NCBI RefSeq assembly: GCF_900104725.1
Contig: NZ_LT629758.1
Location: 1,798,001 to 1,862,000, forward strand
Direction: 5' to 3'
Origin: Actinoplanes derwentensis
GTDB taxonomy: Bacteria > Actinomycetota > Actinomycetes > Mycobacteriales > Micromonosporaceae
Length of the DNA: 64,000 nt
The notes under the pieces were generated by a model, which was given only the letters and a program-made list of their open reading frames with translations, was not told the origin of the DNA and searched no databases. Positions 18,577 to 26,772 of the stretch are shown piece after piece. A program made the position numbers and the translations under genes. Position 1 is the stretch's first letter; every line of letters begins with the position of its first letter.

Positions 18577-19210
18577 AGCCTTCCGCCTGGACCTTCTGCA
18601 ACGCACCCAGGAACGCGTCGGCGGACTGGGCGCCGGAGATCCCGTACTTCTGGTTGATCAGGAAGAACGGCACCCCGCTGATGCCCAGCTGGCGCGCCGT
18701 GCGGATGTCGTCGTCGACCTCCGAGCCGAACTTCGAGCCACCCACCACGTCGGCGACCTCACCGGCCGGCACCCCGATCCCGGTGGCCAGCGTGACCAGC
18801 ACCTCCGGGTCGTCGACGACGGCGGCGTCACACAGGTGAGCCTTGAGCAGCGCCTCGTGCATCTCGGTGCCGAGACCGTGCTGACCGGCCAGGTGCGCGA
18901 CCCGGTGCGCGTCACGGGTGTTGACCGAAACGGCGTTACCCAGGTCGTACGTCAGACCCTCCGCCTCGGCGAGCTGTGTGACCTGATGGGTCATCGCCCG
19001 CACCTGCGAGGCCGGTGCGCCGATCTTCTTCGCCAGCATCTCCCGAACCGGCTCCCGCTGCCCCTGAGGGATGCTGGGGTCCAGCTGGTAACTGTGCCAG
19101 TCGACGGTGACCTCACCGTCGAACCGGTCGAGGGCGGTCTCCAGGCGGCGCTTCCCGATGTAGCACCACGGGCAGACCACATCAGACCAGACATCGATGC
19201 GGATGGTCAC
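18575..19210 (-). CDS. DsbA/FrnE family thiol oxidoreductase
   Basis: 211 residues. Thioredoxin-fold with the active site CPWC at residues 13-16 directly after the first strand (IRIDVWSDVVCPWCYIGKRR) and the cis-Pro loop GISGVPFFLI near residue 180, which is the FrnE/2-hydroxychromene isomerase-like cytosolic DsbA subfamily. There is no signal peptide, so it acts in the cytoplasm (redox or polyketide-related isomerase roles are known for FrnE relatives). GTG start overlaps the stop of a 41-aa peptide gene by 4 bp, so translation is coupled to it. Confidence 0.85.
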   Translation of the reverse strand: MTIRIDVWSDVVCPWCYIGKRRLETALDRFDGEVTVDWHSYQLDPSIPQGQREPVREMLAKKIGAPASQVRAMTHQVTQLAEAEGLTYDLGNAVSVNTRDAHRVAHLAGQHGLGTEMHEALLKAHLCDAAVVDDPEVLVTLATGIGVPAGEVADVVGGSKFGSEVDDDIRTARQLGISGVPFFLINQKYGISGAQSADAFLGALQKVQAEG

Positions 19211-19332
19211 AGGCAGGCTCCGTTCTCGCAGACCGGCGCGTCCTCGGTGCCCTCGAGAAGAATCATCGTCGGGATCGGGGCCGGGATCTGCTCGGTCTCC
19301 TCGACGGGTGCTTGCTCGGTGGTTTCCGGCAT
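19207..19332 (-). CDS. 41-residue peptide with C-terminal CENGACL tail
   Basis: Starts at ATG 19332 with a very strong GGAGGAG site and ends in the GTGA overlap with the DsbA-like gene. The sequence is acidic and proline-rich (MPETTEQAPVEETEQIPAPI) and finishes with CENGACL, two Cys four residues apart next to the C-terminus. No hydrophobic leader. The strong ribosome site and coupling argue that it is real. Function unknown; a thiol-peptide substrate or partner of the CPWC enzyme, or a peptide precursor, are guesses. Confidence 0.65.
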   Translation of the reverse strand: MPETTEQAPVEETEQIPAPIPTMILLEGTEDAPVCENGACL

Positions 19333-19352
19333 GGTCGCTCCTCCGGCTATTC

Positions 19353-19366
19353 TGACCTGGCGGTCA
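19353..19366. promoter_or_regulatory. TetR operator, proximal to the peptide-dsbA unit
   Basis: TGACCTGGCGGTCA: inverted repeat TGACC-N4-GGTCA, 20 bp upstream of the peptide start. Same arms as the repeat at 19394-19409. Confidence 0.6.
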
Positions 19367-19393
19367 AGTTGCCCGGCAACGGTAGCAGACATG

Positions 19394-19409
19394 TTGACCG
19401 CCCGGTCAA
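19394..19409. promoter_or_regulatory. TetR operator, proximal to the tetR gene
   Basis: TTGACCGCCCGGTCAA: perfect 6-bp arms with a 4-bp spacer, in the promoter between the divergent tetR and the peptide-dsbA unit. Two copies of the same arms indicate control of both genes by the adjacent TetR protein (inference). Confidence 0.65.
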
Positions 19410-19422
19410 GTTACGGAGGGGC

Positions 19423-20046
19423 ATGCGCGCGGACGCCCAACGCAACGCCGTCAAGCTACGCACAGCGGCGTCGGAACTGTTCCAGGAACACGGCCTGCAG
19501 GTCTCCCTCAAGGAGATCGCCCGCCGCGCCGGAGTGAGCCACGGCACGCTCTACAACCTGTTCGGCTCTCGCGAGGTCCTGATCGACGAGGTGATCGCCG
19601 ACCTGGCCGCCACCCGCCTGAGCGCCGCCGCCACCCGGGCCCTGGCCAGCGCCGACCCATGGCAGGGTTTCGCCGGTTACCTCACCGAGGTCTGCGAGTT
19701 GCAGGCCACCGACCCGGCCCTGGGCGACGTCCTGACCCGCCGTTACCCCGACGCGAGCCGCCTGATGGCGGTGTGCGACAACTCGTACGCCGCGACCGAG
19801 GCCATCATCGCCCGAGCCCACCACGACGGCTCCCTGCGCCCCGACTTCACCGCCTCCGACCTGCTGTCCTTCCTGGCGTCCCACGCCCCCTTGGCCCGAG
19901 CGACGGCGTCCACCGGCTCAGAGGCGTGGCGCCGCCAGATCACTTTCATGCTCGACGGACTCCGAACCGCAGCGGCCACCCACCCGCTCCCCGCGGCGCC
20001 GCTGACCCCGGCCCAGATCAACCACCTGCTGATCCAGGAGTCATGA
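19423..20046 (+). CDS. TetR family regulator
   Basis: 207 residues. N-terminal helix-turn-helix (residues about 5-55: VSLKEIARRAGVSHGTLYNLFGSREVLIDEV) and a ligand domain ending in a proline-rich tail. ATG 19423 has GGAGGGG. Divergent from the peptide-FrnE unit with two operators between them, so this is probably its direct repressor. Confidence 0.88.
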   Translation: MRADAQRNAVKLRTAASELFQEHGLQVSLKEIARRAGVSHGTLYNLFGSREVLIDEVIADLAATRLSAAATRALASADPWQGFAGYLTEVCELQATDPALGDVLTRRYPDASRLMAVCDNSYAATEAIIARAHHDGSLRPDFTASDLLSFLASHAPLARATASTGSEAWRRQITFMLDGLRTAAATHPLPAAPLTPAQINHLLIQES

Positions 20047-20076
20047 CCGCTGTTCCCGTCGTTGATTGTCGGCGGA

Positions 20077-20472
20077 TTACAGGTTGTTGATCCGGGCCAG
20101 CAGTTCTGCCTCGGTCAGGTTCTCCAGGACGGTGTCCTGCTTGCGGCCCAGGACTGCCAGCAGCTTCTCCTTCTCCAGCTTCTTGGCCGCCGCTGCCTTC
20201 GCTGCCTGGTCCTCGGCGAGGCGGATGGCGATGACGTGCTTGACGACCTCCAGCTTGGTCTCCAAGGTGGCCTTCGCCGGATTGGTCTCGGTGGCCACGA
20301 ACGACTCGGTGGCGGTGGCCTTGAGTTCGGCGTTGACGGCCTTGGCCACATCGTCGAGGCTGAAGCCGGACTTGGCGGTCAGCGGAAGCTCCCACAGCTG
20401 TTCGGTGGTCAGCAGGCCCTTGGCCGACGGGTAGCGGAATTTCTCCCGCGTGGCCTTCTCGAAAATGGTCAC
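20077..20472 (-). CDS. Small phage-like hypothetical protein
   Basis: 131 residues. N-terminus MTIFEKATREKFRYPSAKGL, followed by a leucine-rich LTTEQLWELPLT and a highly charged helical C-terminal half (KLEVVKHVIAIRLAEDQAAKAA ... LEKEKLLAVLGRKQ). I recall this architecture from small proteins of phages and prophages in many phyla, function unknown; the match is by memory only. Downstream of the 669-aa gene by 31 bp and same strand, so probably an operon. Not a known structural protein. Confidence 0.6.
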   Translation of the reverse strand: MTIFEKATREKFRYPSAKGLLTTEQLWELPLTAKSGFSLDDVAKAVNAELKATATESFVATETNPAKATLETKLEVVKHVIAIRLAEDQAAKAAAAKKLEKEKLLAVLGRKQDTVLENLTEAELLARINNL

Positions 20473-20503
20473 GGTGGCCTCTCTCGGATGTCCGGGTAGG
20501 GGA

Positions 20504-22513
20504 TCAGAACTGGATGCTGACGAGGCGGTGCCGGCCGCCTGTCATGGTCACCTTGGCGACCACGGAGTTGCGGACCGTGGAGCTGAAACCGAGGCCGGAC
20601 AGCTGATCCGGGGACGGCTCGCACTTGGTGCGGTCGCCGAGGACCTCGAACACCTTGCGGTGCGGTTGCAGGTCACGGCGTAGGAACTCGTTGTAGATGC
20701 CCCGGGCCGGCTGGTCGTTCACGCAGTCTTTCAGCATGAAGAAGTAGTGACGGTTGCCGACTTCGCTGTCGTCGAAGTGGTTCGGCGAGTACATGATGGT
20801 GGACACCGGCACGAACTGTTCGGTGGTGATGCCCCACAGGTCTTTGCCGGCGCTGCCCGCCTGCATGTCCTTGCCCGGCCGGAACGCGGTGATCACCTCG
20901 CCGGCGACCGTCATCCGGCCCACCTCGACGGTCTCCTTCTGGCTGACCGCCCGTTCGTGGCTGTAGTGCTCGATCTTCCCGTTGCTCTCGGTTTCGATCA
21001 CGAAACCGACCCCGTTGCTCTCCCGCTTGCGGAACTGGTTCACCGCGATCCGGTATTCGCCGGCGGGGACCTTGCCGGTCCAGGTGACGTTCTCCACCGG
21101 CTCGCGGGAGTGGCCGCTGCCCGCGTTCATGTCGACGTCCAGCTTGTTGCGCTTCTCCTGGTACCAGATGTGGGTGCCGTCGGGTTCGTACACGTGCAGG
21201 TCGAGGTCGTCGAAGTTGAACCAGGACAGGCTCACCCGCAGTTTGCCGGTGACGTTGCCGCCGGCCCGTTTGACCCGCTCCTTGATCGAGTCGGTGACGT
21301 TGCCGCCGTACGACCAGGCGAAGTCGTTGTCCCAGGTGAACAAGCGCGGGGCAGCGGGGTGCCGGCCGGTGGTGAGACTGACGAAGTGCGGTTCGTGGCT
21401 GTTGGCGACCCACAGATCGATGCTCGCGGCATCGGGCAGGATGTCCTTCATGAAGGTGACGATCGGCACCTCCTCCGGTTTCGCGTCCCGCAGACGCGCA
21501 CCTGAGGACCCGGTGGTGGCCGCCTGCATGAGCAGCCCTTCGATGCCGTCCTTCATCCGCGACCGGGTGTCGTTGTCGACCCACAGCACGTTGTTGACCG
21601 ACACGTCGGAAAGCCGGGCGAAACGTCGCTGCAGCGACTCCTCGATGCCCAGCTCGTCGATGGTCTTCATGGCGGCCTTGACCATGGCCGGGGTGATCAA
21701 CGCGGTGGGGCGCTGATAGTTCTGCGGCGCCACCTTCGTCTCGAACGACCGGACCGCCTGCTCCAGGTCGACGCCCGCGGAGAGATCCTGGACGAGGGTG
21801 CCGATCACCGTGTTGCGGAACCGGGCCGCCGGGTGCATGGCGTTGGCGAACACGAACGCCCGCCGGTCGGCCGCCTGCGTCCACTGGTTCTGCAGCGACC
21901 GGAACTCGGTCACCGCCCGGCGATGCTCCGTGCCGCGGTAGAGGGCGTTGCCGTCGATCAGGTCGGCGACGGTGTCCAGAGCGTGCGGGACCAGCTCGGC
22001 CAGGCCCCGCTGGAACACCTGCACCGCGGCGTCGAAGGTGCCCCGGGCCGGGCCGACGTCCGTGCTGTGATGCCGCTTCTCCACCCGGCCGTGCAGGTGG
22101 TGCCACACCTCGACCTGGCCGTCACGCAGCGTCCGGGTCGTCTTCGTCCCGTACTGCGCCTCGGGCGACCGGAAGATGCCGGACAGCGGCAGCGAGCCGA
22201 CGAATTCGTCCATCGCGGCGGCGACGACGGAGAAGACCGGGTCAGAGGCGGACACCCCGGACCAGACGGTACGGACCTGTCCGTCCCGGATCTCGACGAC
22301 GTTACCGAAGCCCTTGACGAATCCGCGGCAGGTCGAGCAGTCGTACTCGGACCGCTCACGGAATTTGAGATTGGTGCCGGCGGGAAAGGAATCGAGAAAG
22401 GTCAGCCAGAGTGAGTCCCGGTCGAGACTGTCCCCGGCGACGTACAACTCGCCCTTTGACATCGCGGACAGACGTGTAGTCACATCCGTCACGAACTGCT
22501 GATAGTCGCCCAC
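20504..22513 (-). CDS. Large hypothetical protein with YfaP/DUF2135-like domain
   Basis: 669 residues, not recognised as a whole. Residues about 1-130 contain CSTCRG, a CxxC motif. Residues about 415-500 (LRVSLSWFNFDDLDLHVYEPDG ... VENVTWTGKVPAGEYRIAVNQF, here quoted in parts) resemble the DUF2135/YfaP beta-sandwich that is often found in secreted or surface proteins. There is no signal peptide or membrane segment. GTG start at 22513. The base pairs directly upstream are a 3-bp target duplication and the end of an IS5-like element; the natural ribosome site AAGGGG is now on the other side of the element (see IS entry), so expression is expected to be low unless the element supplies signals. 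The pair with the 131-aa gene suggests a mobile or phage remnant. Confidence 0.75.
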   Translation of the reverse strand: MGDYQQFVTDVTTRLSAMSKGELYVAGDSLDRDSLWLTFLDSFPAGTNLKFRERSEYDCSTCRGFVKGFGNVVEIRDGQVRTVWSGVSASDPVFSVVAAAMDEFVGSLPLSGIFRSPEAQYGTKTTRTLRDGQVEVWHHLHGRVEKRHHSTDVGPARGTFDAAVQVFQRGLAELVPHALDTVADLIDGNALYRGTEHRRAVTEFRSLQNQWTQAADRRAFVFANAMHPAARFRNTVIGTLVQDLSAGVDLEQAVRSFETKVAPQNYQRPTALITPAMVKAAMKTIDELGIEESLQRRFARLSDVSVNNVLWVDNDTRSRMKDGIEGLLMQAATTGSSGARLRDAKPEEVPIVTFMKDILPDAASIDLWVANSHEPHFVSLTTGRHPAAPRLFTWDNDFAWSYGGNVTDSIKERVKRAGGNVTGKLRVSLSWFNFDDLDLHVYEPDGTHIWYQEKRNKLDVDMNAGSGHSREPVENVTWTGKVPAGEYRIAVNQFRKRESNGVGFVIETESNGKIEHYSHERAVSQKETVEVGRMTVAGEVITAFRPGKDMQAGSAGKDLWGITTEQFVPVSTIMYSPNHFDDSEVGNRHYFFMLKDCVNDQPARGIYNEFLRRDLQPHRKVFEVLGDRTKCEPSPDQLSGLGFSSTVRNSVVAKVTMTGGRHRLVSIQF

Positions 22514-22516
22514 CGT

Positions 22517-22533
22517 GAACTGATCTCAGCAAG
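22517..22533. repeat. IS left terminal inverted repeat
   Basis: 17-bp repeat that contains the stop codon of the transposase. Confidence 0.88.
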
Positions 22534-23368
22534 ATCCGGTTAGGTATTTGTATTCGAAATGGGTCAGGTGCAGCGCGGCGGCGACGACATCGCCGGTGCG
22601 GCGTGGGCTTATCGTGGTGCGGCGCAGGGCTTTCCAGCGTCCGACGAGGATCGCGAAGCCGCGTTCGCCCTGCCAGCGCAGACCGCGTAGGAGCCGGTTG
22701 TAGGCGCGGTTGTCGACGGCGAGGGGTTTACCGTCGGCCGGTTGCTTGATTGGGGTTTTGATGCCCTGACCAGTGCTTTCGTAGCCGGAGTCGGCCAAGG
22801 CCGGCAGGTCGAGTTCGGCGGCGGACCAGTTCAGGGCGGCGGTGACGCCGAGGTCGCGGGCGCAGCTGGTGTCGTGCAGATGCCCCGGCATCGCCGCCGA
22901 TGTCCAGATCGGCAGTCCGTCCGGGCGCATGATCGCCTGAATGTTCGCGCCGAAGTCGCGGTGCTTTCCGGAGAACCAGGCGTCGATCGTCTTTCCCTTG
23001 ACCGACAGGGTGGTCTCGGTCAGCCGGTCGCAGTCGAACAGTTTGCCGTCGAGGATGACGTACGACCAGCCGTCGGCGGCGACCCGCTTCAGAGCGGTGT
23101 GCAGGTCCTGTGCCTGGGCGGCGAGCACCGCGATGCCCTCGTCGCGGTAGCGGTACGCGGTCGCCCGGGAGACCCCGAAACCGGCGCCCAGCAGTGTCAG
23201 GTCTTCCTGCTTACGGAACCAGACGAGTACGAGTAACGCCTGGTAGAAGCAGGTCAGCGCACGTGTCTTCTTCCGCGTGCCACGGGCGCGGCGCTCGGCA
23301 TGGAGCAACCGCGCCACGTACTGCACCAGTTCCCTCGGGACGTCGACCATGGCACGATAAGCCAGCAC
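22526..23368 (-). CDS. IS5 family transposase
   Basis: About 280 residues from a GTG at 23368 that follows GAGAGGG at good spacing. N-terminal helix-turn-helix (LTLLGAGFGVSRATAYRYRDEG) of the HTH_Tnp_4 kind and a DDE catalytic domain (ILDGKLFDCDRL, AMPGHLHDTSCARDLG, ALADSGYES). Reading frame is intact and the stop codon lies inside the terminal repeat, which is typical of compact IS5 members. Confidence 0.9.
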   Translation of the reverse strand: MLAYRAMVDVPRELVQYVARLLHAERRARGTRKKTRALTCFYQALLVLVWFRKQEDLTLLGAGFGVSRATAYRYRDEGIAVLAAQAQDLHTALKRVAADGWSYVILDGKLFDCDRLTETTLSVKGKTIDAWFSGKHRDFGANIQAIMRPDGLPIWTSAAMPGHLHDTSCARDLGVTAALNWSAAELDLPALADSGYESTGQGIKTPIKQPADGKPLAVDNRAYNRLLRGLRWQGERGFAILVGRWKALRRTTISPRRTGDVVAAALHLTHFEYKYLTGSC

Positions 23369-23489
23369 GTGGAGCCCTCTCGAAGACGTGGATCTGTCGC
23401 AAGACCTGTCTATCGATGGCTCCACGTCTTTTTCGAGGACCGTCCGAAACTACCTATTCACCCGTGTCATCCCGAATCGGCTTCAATTC

Positions 23490-23506
23490 CTTGCTGAGAT
23501 CAGTTC
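23490..23506. repeat. IS right terminal inverted repeat
   Basis: Exact reverse complement of the left repeat; followed by the duplicated CGT. Confidence 0.88.
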
Positions 23507-23570
23507 CGTGTCATCCCCTTTGATCACCGCAGATCCTAGGGAATGCCGGCAATCGGCGAAACGCATTTCC

Positions 23571-23615
23571 GGCGGCGTGCTGGGACCTTCGGTGAGAGGG
23601 CCGCAGCACGCCGCC
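23571..23615. terminator. Hairpin after the M4 protease gene
   Basis: 12-bp stem GGCGGCGTGCTG (23571-23582) / CAGCACGCCGCC (23604-23615) with a 21-base loop. It lies 28 bp past the end of the protease gene on the minus strand. No strong T-run; probable terminator. Confidence 0.55.
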
Positions 23616-23642
23616 GGGTATCGCGTTCCTTCTAGCCGGACC

Positions 23643-26549
23643 TCAACTGCAGGACTTGGCTCCGGACGCGTACGCCAGGCCGAAGCCCGCCGCTGACGAG
23701 TCCATGAAGACCACCTTGCGCCCGCCCGCCGCGGTCGCGTACATCTGCGCGCCCGGGCTGCACGACGCCGGGCCGAGGTACCGGCCTTGAAGCGTGTACT
23801 GCTTGAGCTTCGGATTCAGCGAGTTGCCCGGGTAACCGCCGCTCTCCATCCAGGCACTCACCGGCGCCTCCTCGGTCACGGTGAGGGTGCTGTCGGACAA
23901 CGCGACGGTGACGGCACGGATCGCCTGCGGCGAGTTCTCTTCGAAGAGCAGGCTGCTGGTACGGGTGGCGAAGTCGTAGAGCCGCACCGAGTCGTGGTAC
24001 GCCCCCTTGCTCCACTCGCCGTCGACGATGGTCCCGTAGTCGCGGTCGGTCATCCAGGCGACACCGGTGCCGGACAGATCGGGATAGCTCATCCGCTCGG
24101 CACCGACATCACCACCGGCGTACGCCGTCTTCCCGGTCGCGAGGTCGTACACCTCCACGCCCAGCGACCAGTACTGCCCGTTGGCGTCGGGCTGGCGGTA
24201 GATCTCGTACCGGACGTAGGAGATCTTCCCGTTCTCGACACTCGGGGCCGTCGCGCTGCCGAACCAGTCCGGATGGGTGAGGGTGTGCACGTCCGGCGAG
24301 CCGATCCGCAGGTAGCGCACCACGTCGAGGTATCCCTGCGCCGGATCGTACTGACTCCACGTGACCACGTCACGGTCGAAACCCAGACCATCGATGCGGT
24401 ACGGGGAACCGTACAGCTCCTTGACCGGACCGCCACCGATCGGCGCTGACAGGATGCGGGTGGTCTCCCCGGTCGGCGAGCCGGGGTCCAGTGCGATCGA
24501 CGACCACACGACGCGCTTGCCGTCGGTGTGCGGGAAACCGTTGGCGCTGCCGTCGGCCGGGGAGAGCTGGTACGGCGTGCCCTTGCCGTCGGTGCGGCCC
24601 ACCCAGATCGACGTCGGTTCGGTGCGGTTCGCGTCCGATCGCGGCACGGCGAACCAGCCGTTCGCCACGCTCGCCTTCATGTCGGCGTACATGCCGGTGT
24701 TGAGCCGGTCGATCAGGACCTCGGTGCCCTTGCCGTACAGGTTCTTCTTCCACTTCGCGGTGATCCCACGGGAGTCGAACGCCGCCTGCACCACCTTGAG
24801 GTCCTTCTTGCTCAGGCGGAACGACTTGGCGGAGGCGAGCACGGCGTCACGCGCGTCGACGAAGTCGGACATCGGCGTCAGGTAGTCGGTGAGCGCCCGG
24901 TAGACGATCTTGTCGGCGACCGTCTTGTCCAGCCCCTGACGCATGTCCCACAGGGCGCCGGACACGATCGTCGAGTTGAGGTGCACGCCGCCGTAGTCCA
25001 TCGACGCGATGTCGATGAGGTGCTGGAAGTCCGCGGTGGTGGCGCCGTCGTCGAGGTCGCGCAGGGCACAGTCGGCGGGCGCCAGGGTGCGGCAGAGGTC
25101 ACCACCGAGCAGGCTGGCCTGCGGGTCGGACATCGAGGTGCCCGACGCGTCGACGTCGATGGCGTTGCCGAAGTAGTCGGCGATCGCCTCGTTGAGCGCG
25201 CCCGGCTGCCCGGCGTACACCAGGTTCGCGGTGCGCTCCACCACTCCGTGCGTCATCTCATGGCCCACCACGTCCGGGTCCGCGGCCAGCGGCAGGTACT
25301 CGTCGTCGCCGCTGCCGTACACCATGCGGGTGCCGTCCCAGTACGCGTTGACGAACGGGTAGCCGCCGTATGTGATCCCGACGACCGAGTCGATCGGCAT
25401 GCCCGCGTCGTCCAGGCTGTCACGCCCGAGTTTCGCCTGGTACCACTCGAACACCTGCGCGGCGCTCCAGGCGGCGTCCACCGCACCGGCTTCGGTCAGG
25501 TCGGCGCCGAGCGTGGTGGTCGGCGACACGAACGGCGTCAGGCCCTCGGGCCACTGGCCGTCCATCAGGTTGTAGTAGTCCCAGCCCCGGCCGTCCCAGG
25601 TGGTGATCGGCACCGTCGCACCGCTCGGCCGGCGGTGGGTGATGTCCATCATCAGGTAGGAACCGGCGTCGAGCAGCGACAGCGGCACGGTGGCGCCGTG
25701 CAGCGTGGTGCCCTGACCGGCGACCGACCCCGTCCCGTCACCGGCCTGACGCGGCTGCGCCGCTTCCTGCGGCACGGCGGCTGCGGCCTGCTGGTCGGCG
25801 GCGAAGGACTTGAGCCGGCTGACGCTGAGAAGCGGCACCCCGTTCGTCGCGCCCACGTACACGTCACGCAGCACGGGCAGGCCCGAGACGGTGTCCTTGC
25901 CCTGGACGAGCACCCGCCGCGCGAGCACACCGGTGCCGGTCGGCATGACCAGTAACCCCTGGTCGGTGCCGGTGAGGTCGGTGGCGGCCGTGCCGGGACG
26001 CGGGGCGGACGGCACCACCGCCGTACCGGGATGCAGGCTCTTGCGCACCTCCTCGACCGCGCGGGAGATCGCGAGCGCGGTGGGGATCGGGGTGGCGGTG
26101 GTGTCGACGTCCAGGTTCGTGAAGTAGGTGCCCGACGTTCCGGTCACCGTGCGCTCGGCGGCCTTCTTCTCGGTACGCACCACGTACTGGGCACCGAACA
26201 CCGGCAGGCCCCGGTACTTCTGGTTCAGCCGGACCGTCTCCCGCTCGCCGTCGGTCTCGACGCTCGCGGTGGTGAGCGTGCCGGCCGGATCGCTGATCTT
26301 GTAGCGATCCTGGTGGCCCGCGAGGTGAGCCTTGGCGGCCTTGTCCGGCGCGACCGTGGCGTCGACCGGGTCGGCCACATCGTCCACCAGCGCGGGTGTG
26401 TCCGTCTCCGGCGCCACGGTGACCGGGACCGGCTCGCCGGCCGGTGCCGCGGGCGCCGCGGGTGCCGCGTTCGCGGCCTGCGCGTTGGCGCCGAGGAGGG
26501 CGGCCACCGCCAGAGCGGCGATTGCGGGTAGTGCCTTGGGTCTGCGCAA
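23643..26549 (-). CDS. Secreted M4 (thermolysin-like) metalloprotease with C-terminal propeller-like extension
   Basis: 968 residues from a TTG start that follows AGGAG with 6-bp spacing. Signal peptide about 1-26 (KALPAIAALAVAALLGANAQA). Residues about 40-230 are the FTP/PepSY propeptide; the catalytic domain has HEMTH near residue 429, the third zinc ligand in LNEAIADYFGN and the active-site His in GGVHLNS. After the M4 domain (about 320-650) come roughly 300 residues with repeated strand-rich WVGRTDG/FPHTDGKRVVWSS/WSQYDP units, which look like a TolB/PD40-type beta-propeller. Likely a secreted protease activated by removing the N-terminal prodomain. Divergent regulator on the other side suggests specific control. 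Confidence 0.9.
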   Translation of the reverse strand: MRRPKALPAIAALAVAALLGANAQAANAAPAAPAAPAGEPVPVTVAPETDTPALVDDVADPVDATVAPDKAAKAHLAGHQDRYKISDPAGTLTTASVETDGERETVRLNQKYRGLPVFGAQYVVRTEKKAAERTVTGTSGTYFTNLDVDTTATPIPTALAISRAVEEVRKSLHPGTAVVPSAPRPGTAATDLTGTDQGLLVMPTGTGVLARRVLVQGKDTVSGLPVLRDVYVGATNGVPLLSVSRLKSFAADQQAAAAVPQEAAQPRQAGDGTGSVAGQGTTLHGATVPLSLLDAGSYLMMDITHRRPSGATVPITTWDGRGWDYYNLMDGQWPEGLTPFVSPTTTLGADLTEAGAVDAAWSAAQVFEWYQAKLGRDSLDDAGMPIDSVVGITYGGYPFVNAYWDGTRMVYGSGDDEYLPLAADPDVVGHEMTHGVVERTANLVYAGQPGALNEAIADYFGNAIDVDASGTSMSDPQASLLGGDLCRTLAPADCALRDLDDGATTADFQHLIDIASMDYGGVHLNSTIVSGALWDMRQGLDKTVADKIVYRALTDYLTPMSDFVDARDAVLASAKSFRLSKKDLKVVQAAFDSRGITAKWKKNLYGKGTEVLIDRLNTGMYADMKASVANGWFAVPRSDANRTEPTSIWVGRTDGKGTPYQLSPADGSANGFPHTDGKRVVWSSIALDPGSPTGETTRILSAPIGGGPVKELYGSPYRIDGLGFDRDVVTWSQYDPAQGYLDVVRYLRIGSPDVHTLTHPDWFGSATAPSVENGKISYVRYEIYRQPDANGQYWSLGVEVYDLATGKTAYAGGDVGAERMSYPDLSGTGVAWMTDRDYGTIVDGEWSKGAYHDSVRLYDFATRTSSLLFEENSPQAIRAVTVALSDSTLTVTEEAPVSAWMESGGYPGNSLNPKLKQYTLQGRYLGPASCSPGAQMYATAAGGRKVVFMDSSAAGFGLAYASGAKSCS

Positions 26550-26658
26550 CTGTTGCTCCTGCGAGGTTGTGGACAGGCTCCAGCCACCGGCCGGCTGGTT
26601 CCGCACCGGTTCGCCCACCTCACCGCGGGCCCGGCACCCGCCACAAGGACGATCTTGT

Positions 26659-26674
26659 GCACTTGCGCAAGTGC
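26659..26674. promoter_or_regulatory. Perfect palindrome in the protease/regulator promoter
   Basis: GCACTTGCGCAAGTGC, a perfect 16-bp palindrome lying about 110 bp upstream of each divergent gene. Candidate operator for the adjacent regulator. Confidence 0.5.
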
Positions 26675-26772
26675 GCAGACCCGGCCGGACAGCTTCTTAC
26701 CCATTCGTAATCCCCGATTCATCGGAGCCATCGGCACGCCGAGCATGCTCGGATCGAGGGGTGTAAACGCGT

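Larger units (their letters stand above)
22517..23506. mobile_element. IS5-like insertion sequence, 990 bp, with intact ends
   Basis: Terminal inverted repeats GAACTGATCTCAGCAAG at 22517-22533 and its exact complement at 23490-23506 (17 of 17). Immediately outside each end is CGT (22514-22516 and 23507-23509), a 3-bp target duplication. One transposase gene inside. The intact ends and duplication indicate a recent insertion. The insertion point lies between the ribosome site and GTG start codon of the 669-aa gene. Confidence 0.92.

Noticed and set aside
18533..19537. Plus-strand frame over the DsbA-like gene
   Set aside because: Antisense of the DsbA-like and peptide genes with no motifs; starts inside a terminator.
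23388..23696. Plus-strand frame crossing the IS right end
   Set aside because: Spans the IS boundary and target duplication, so it cannot be an original gene.
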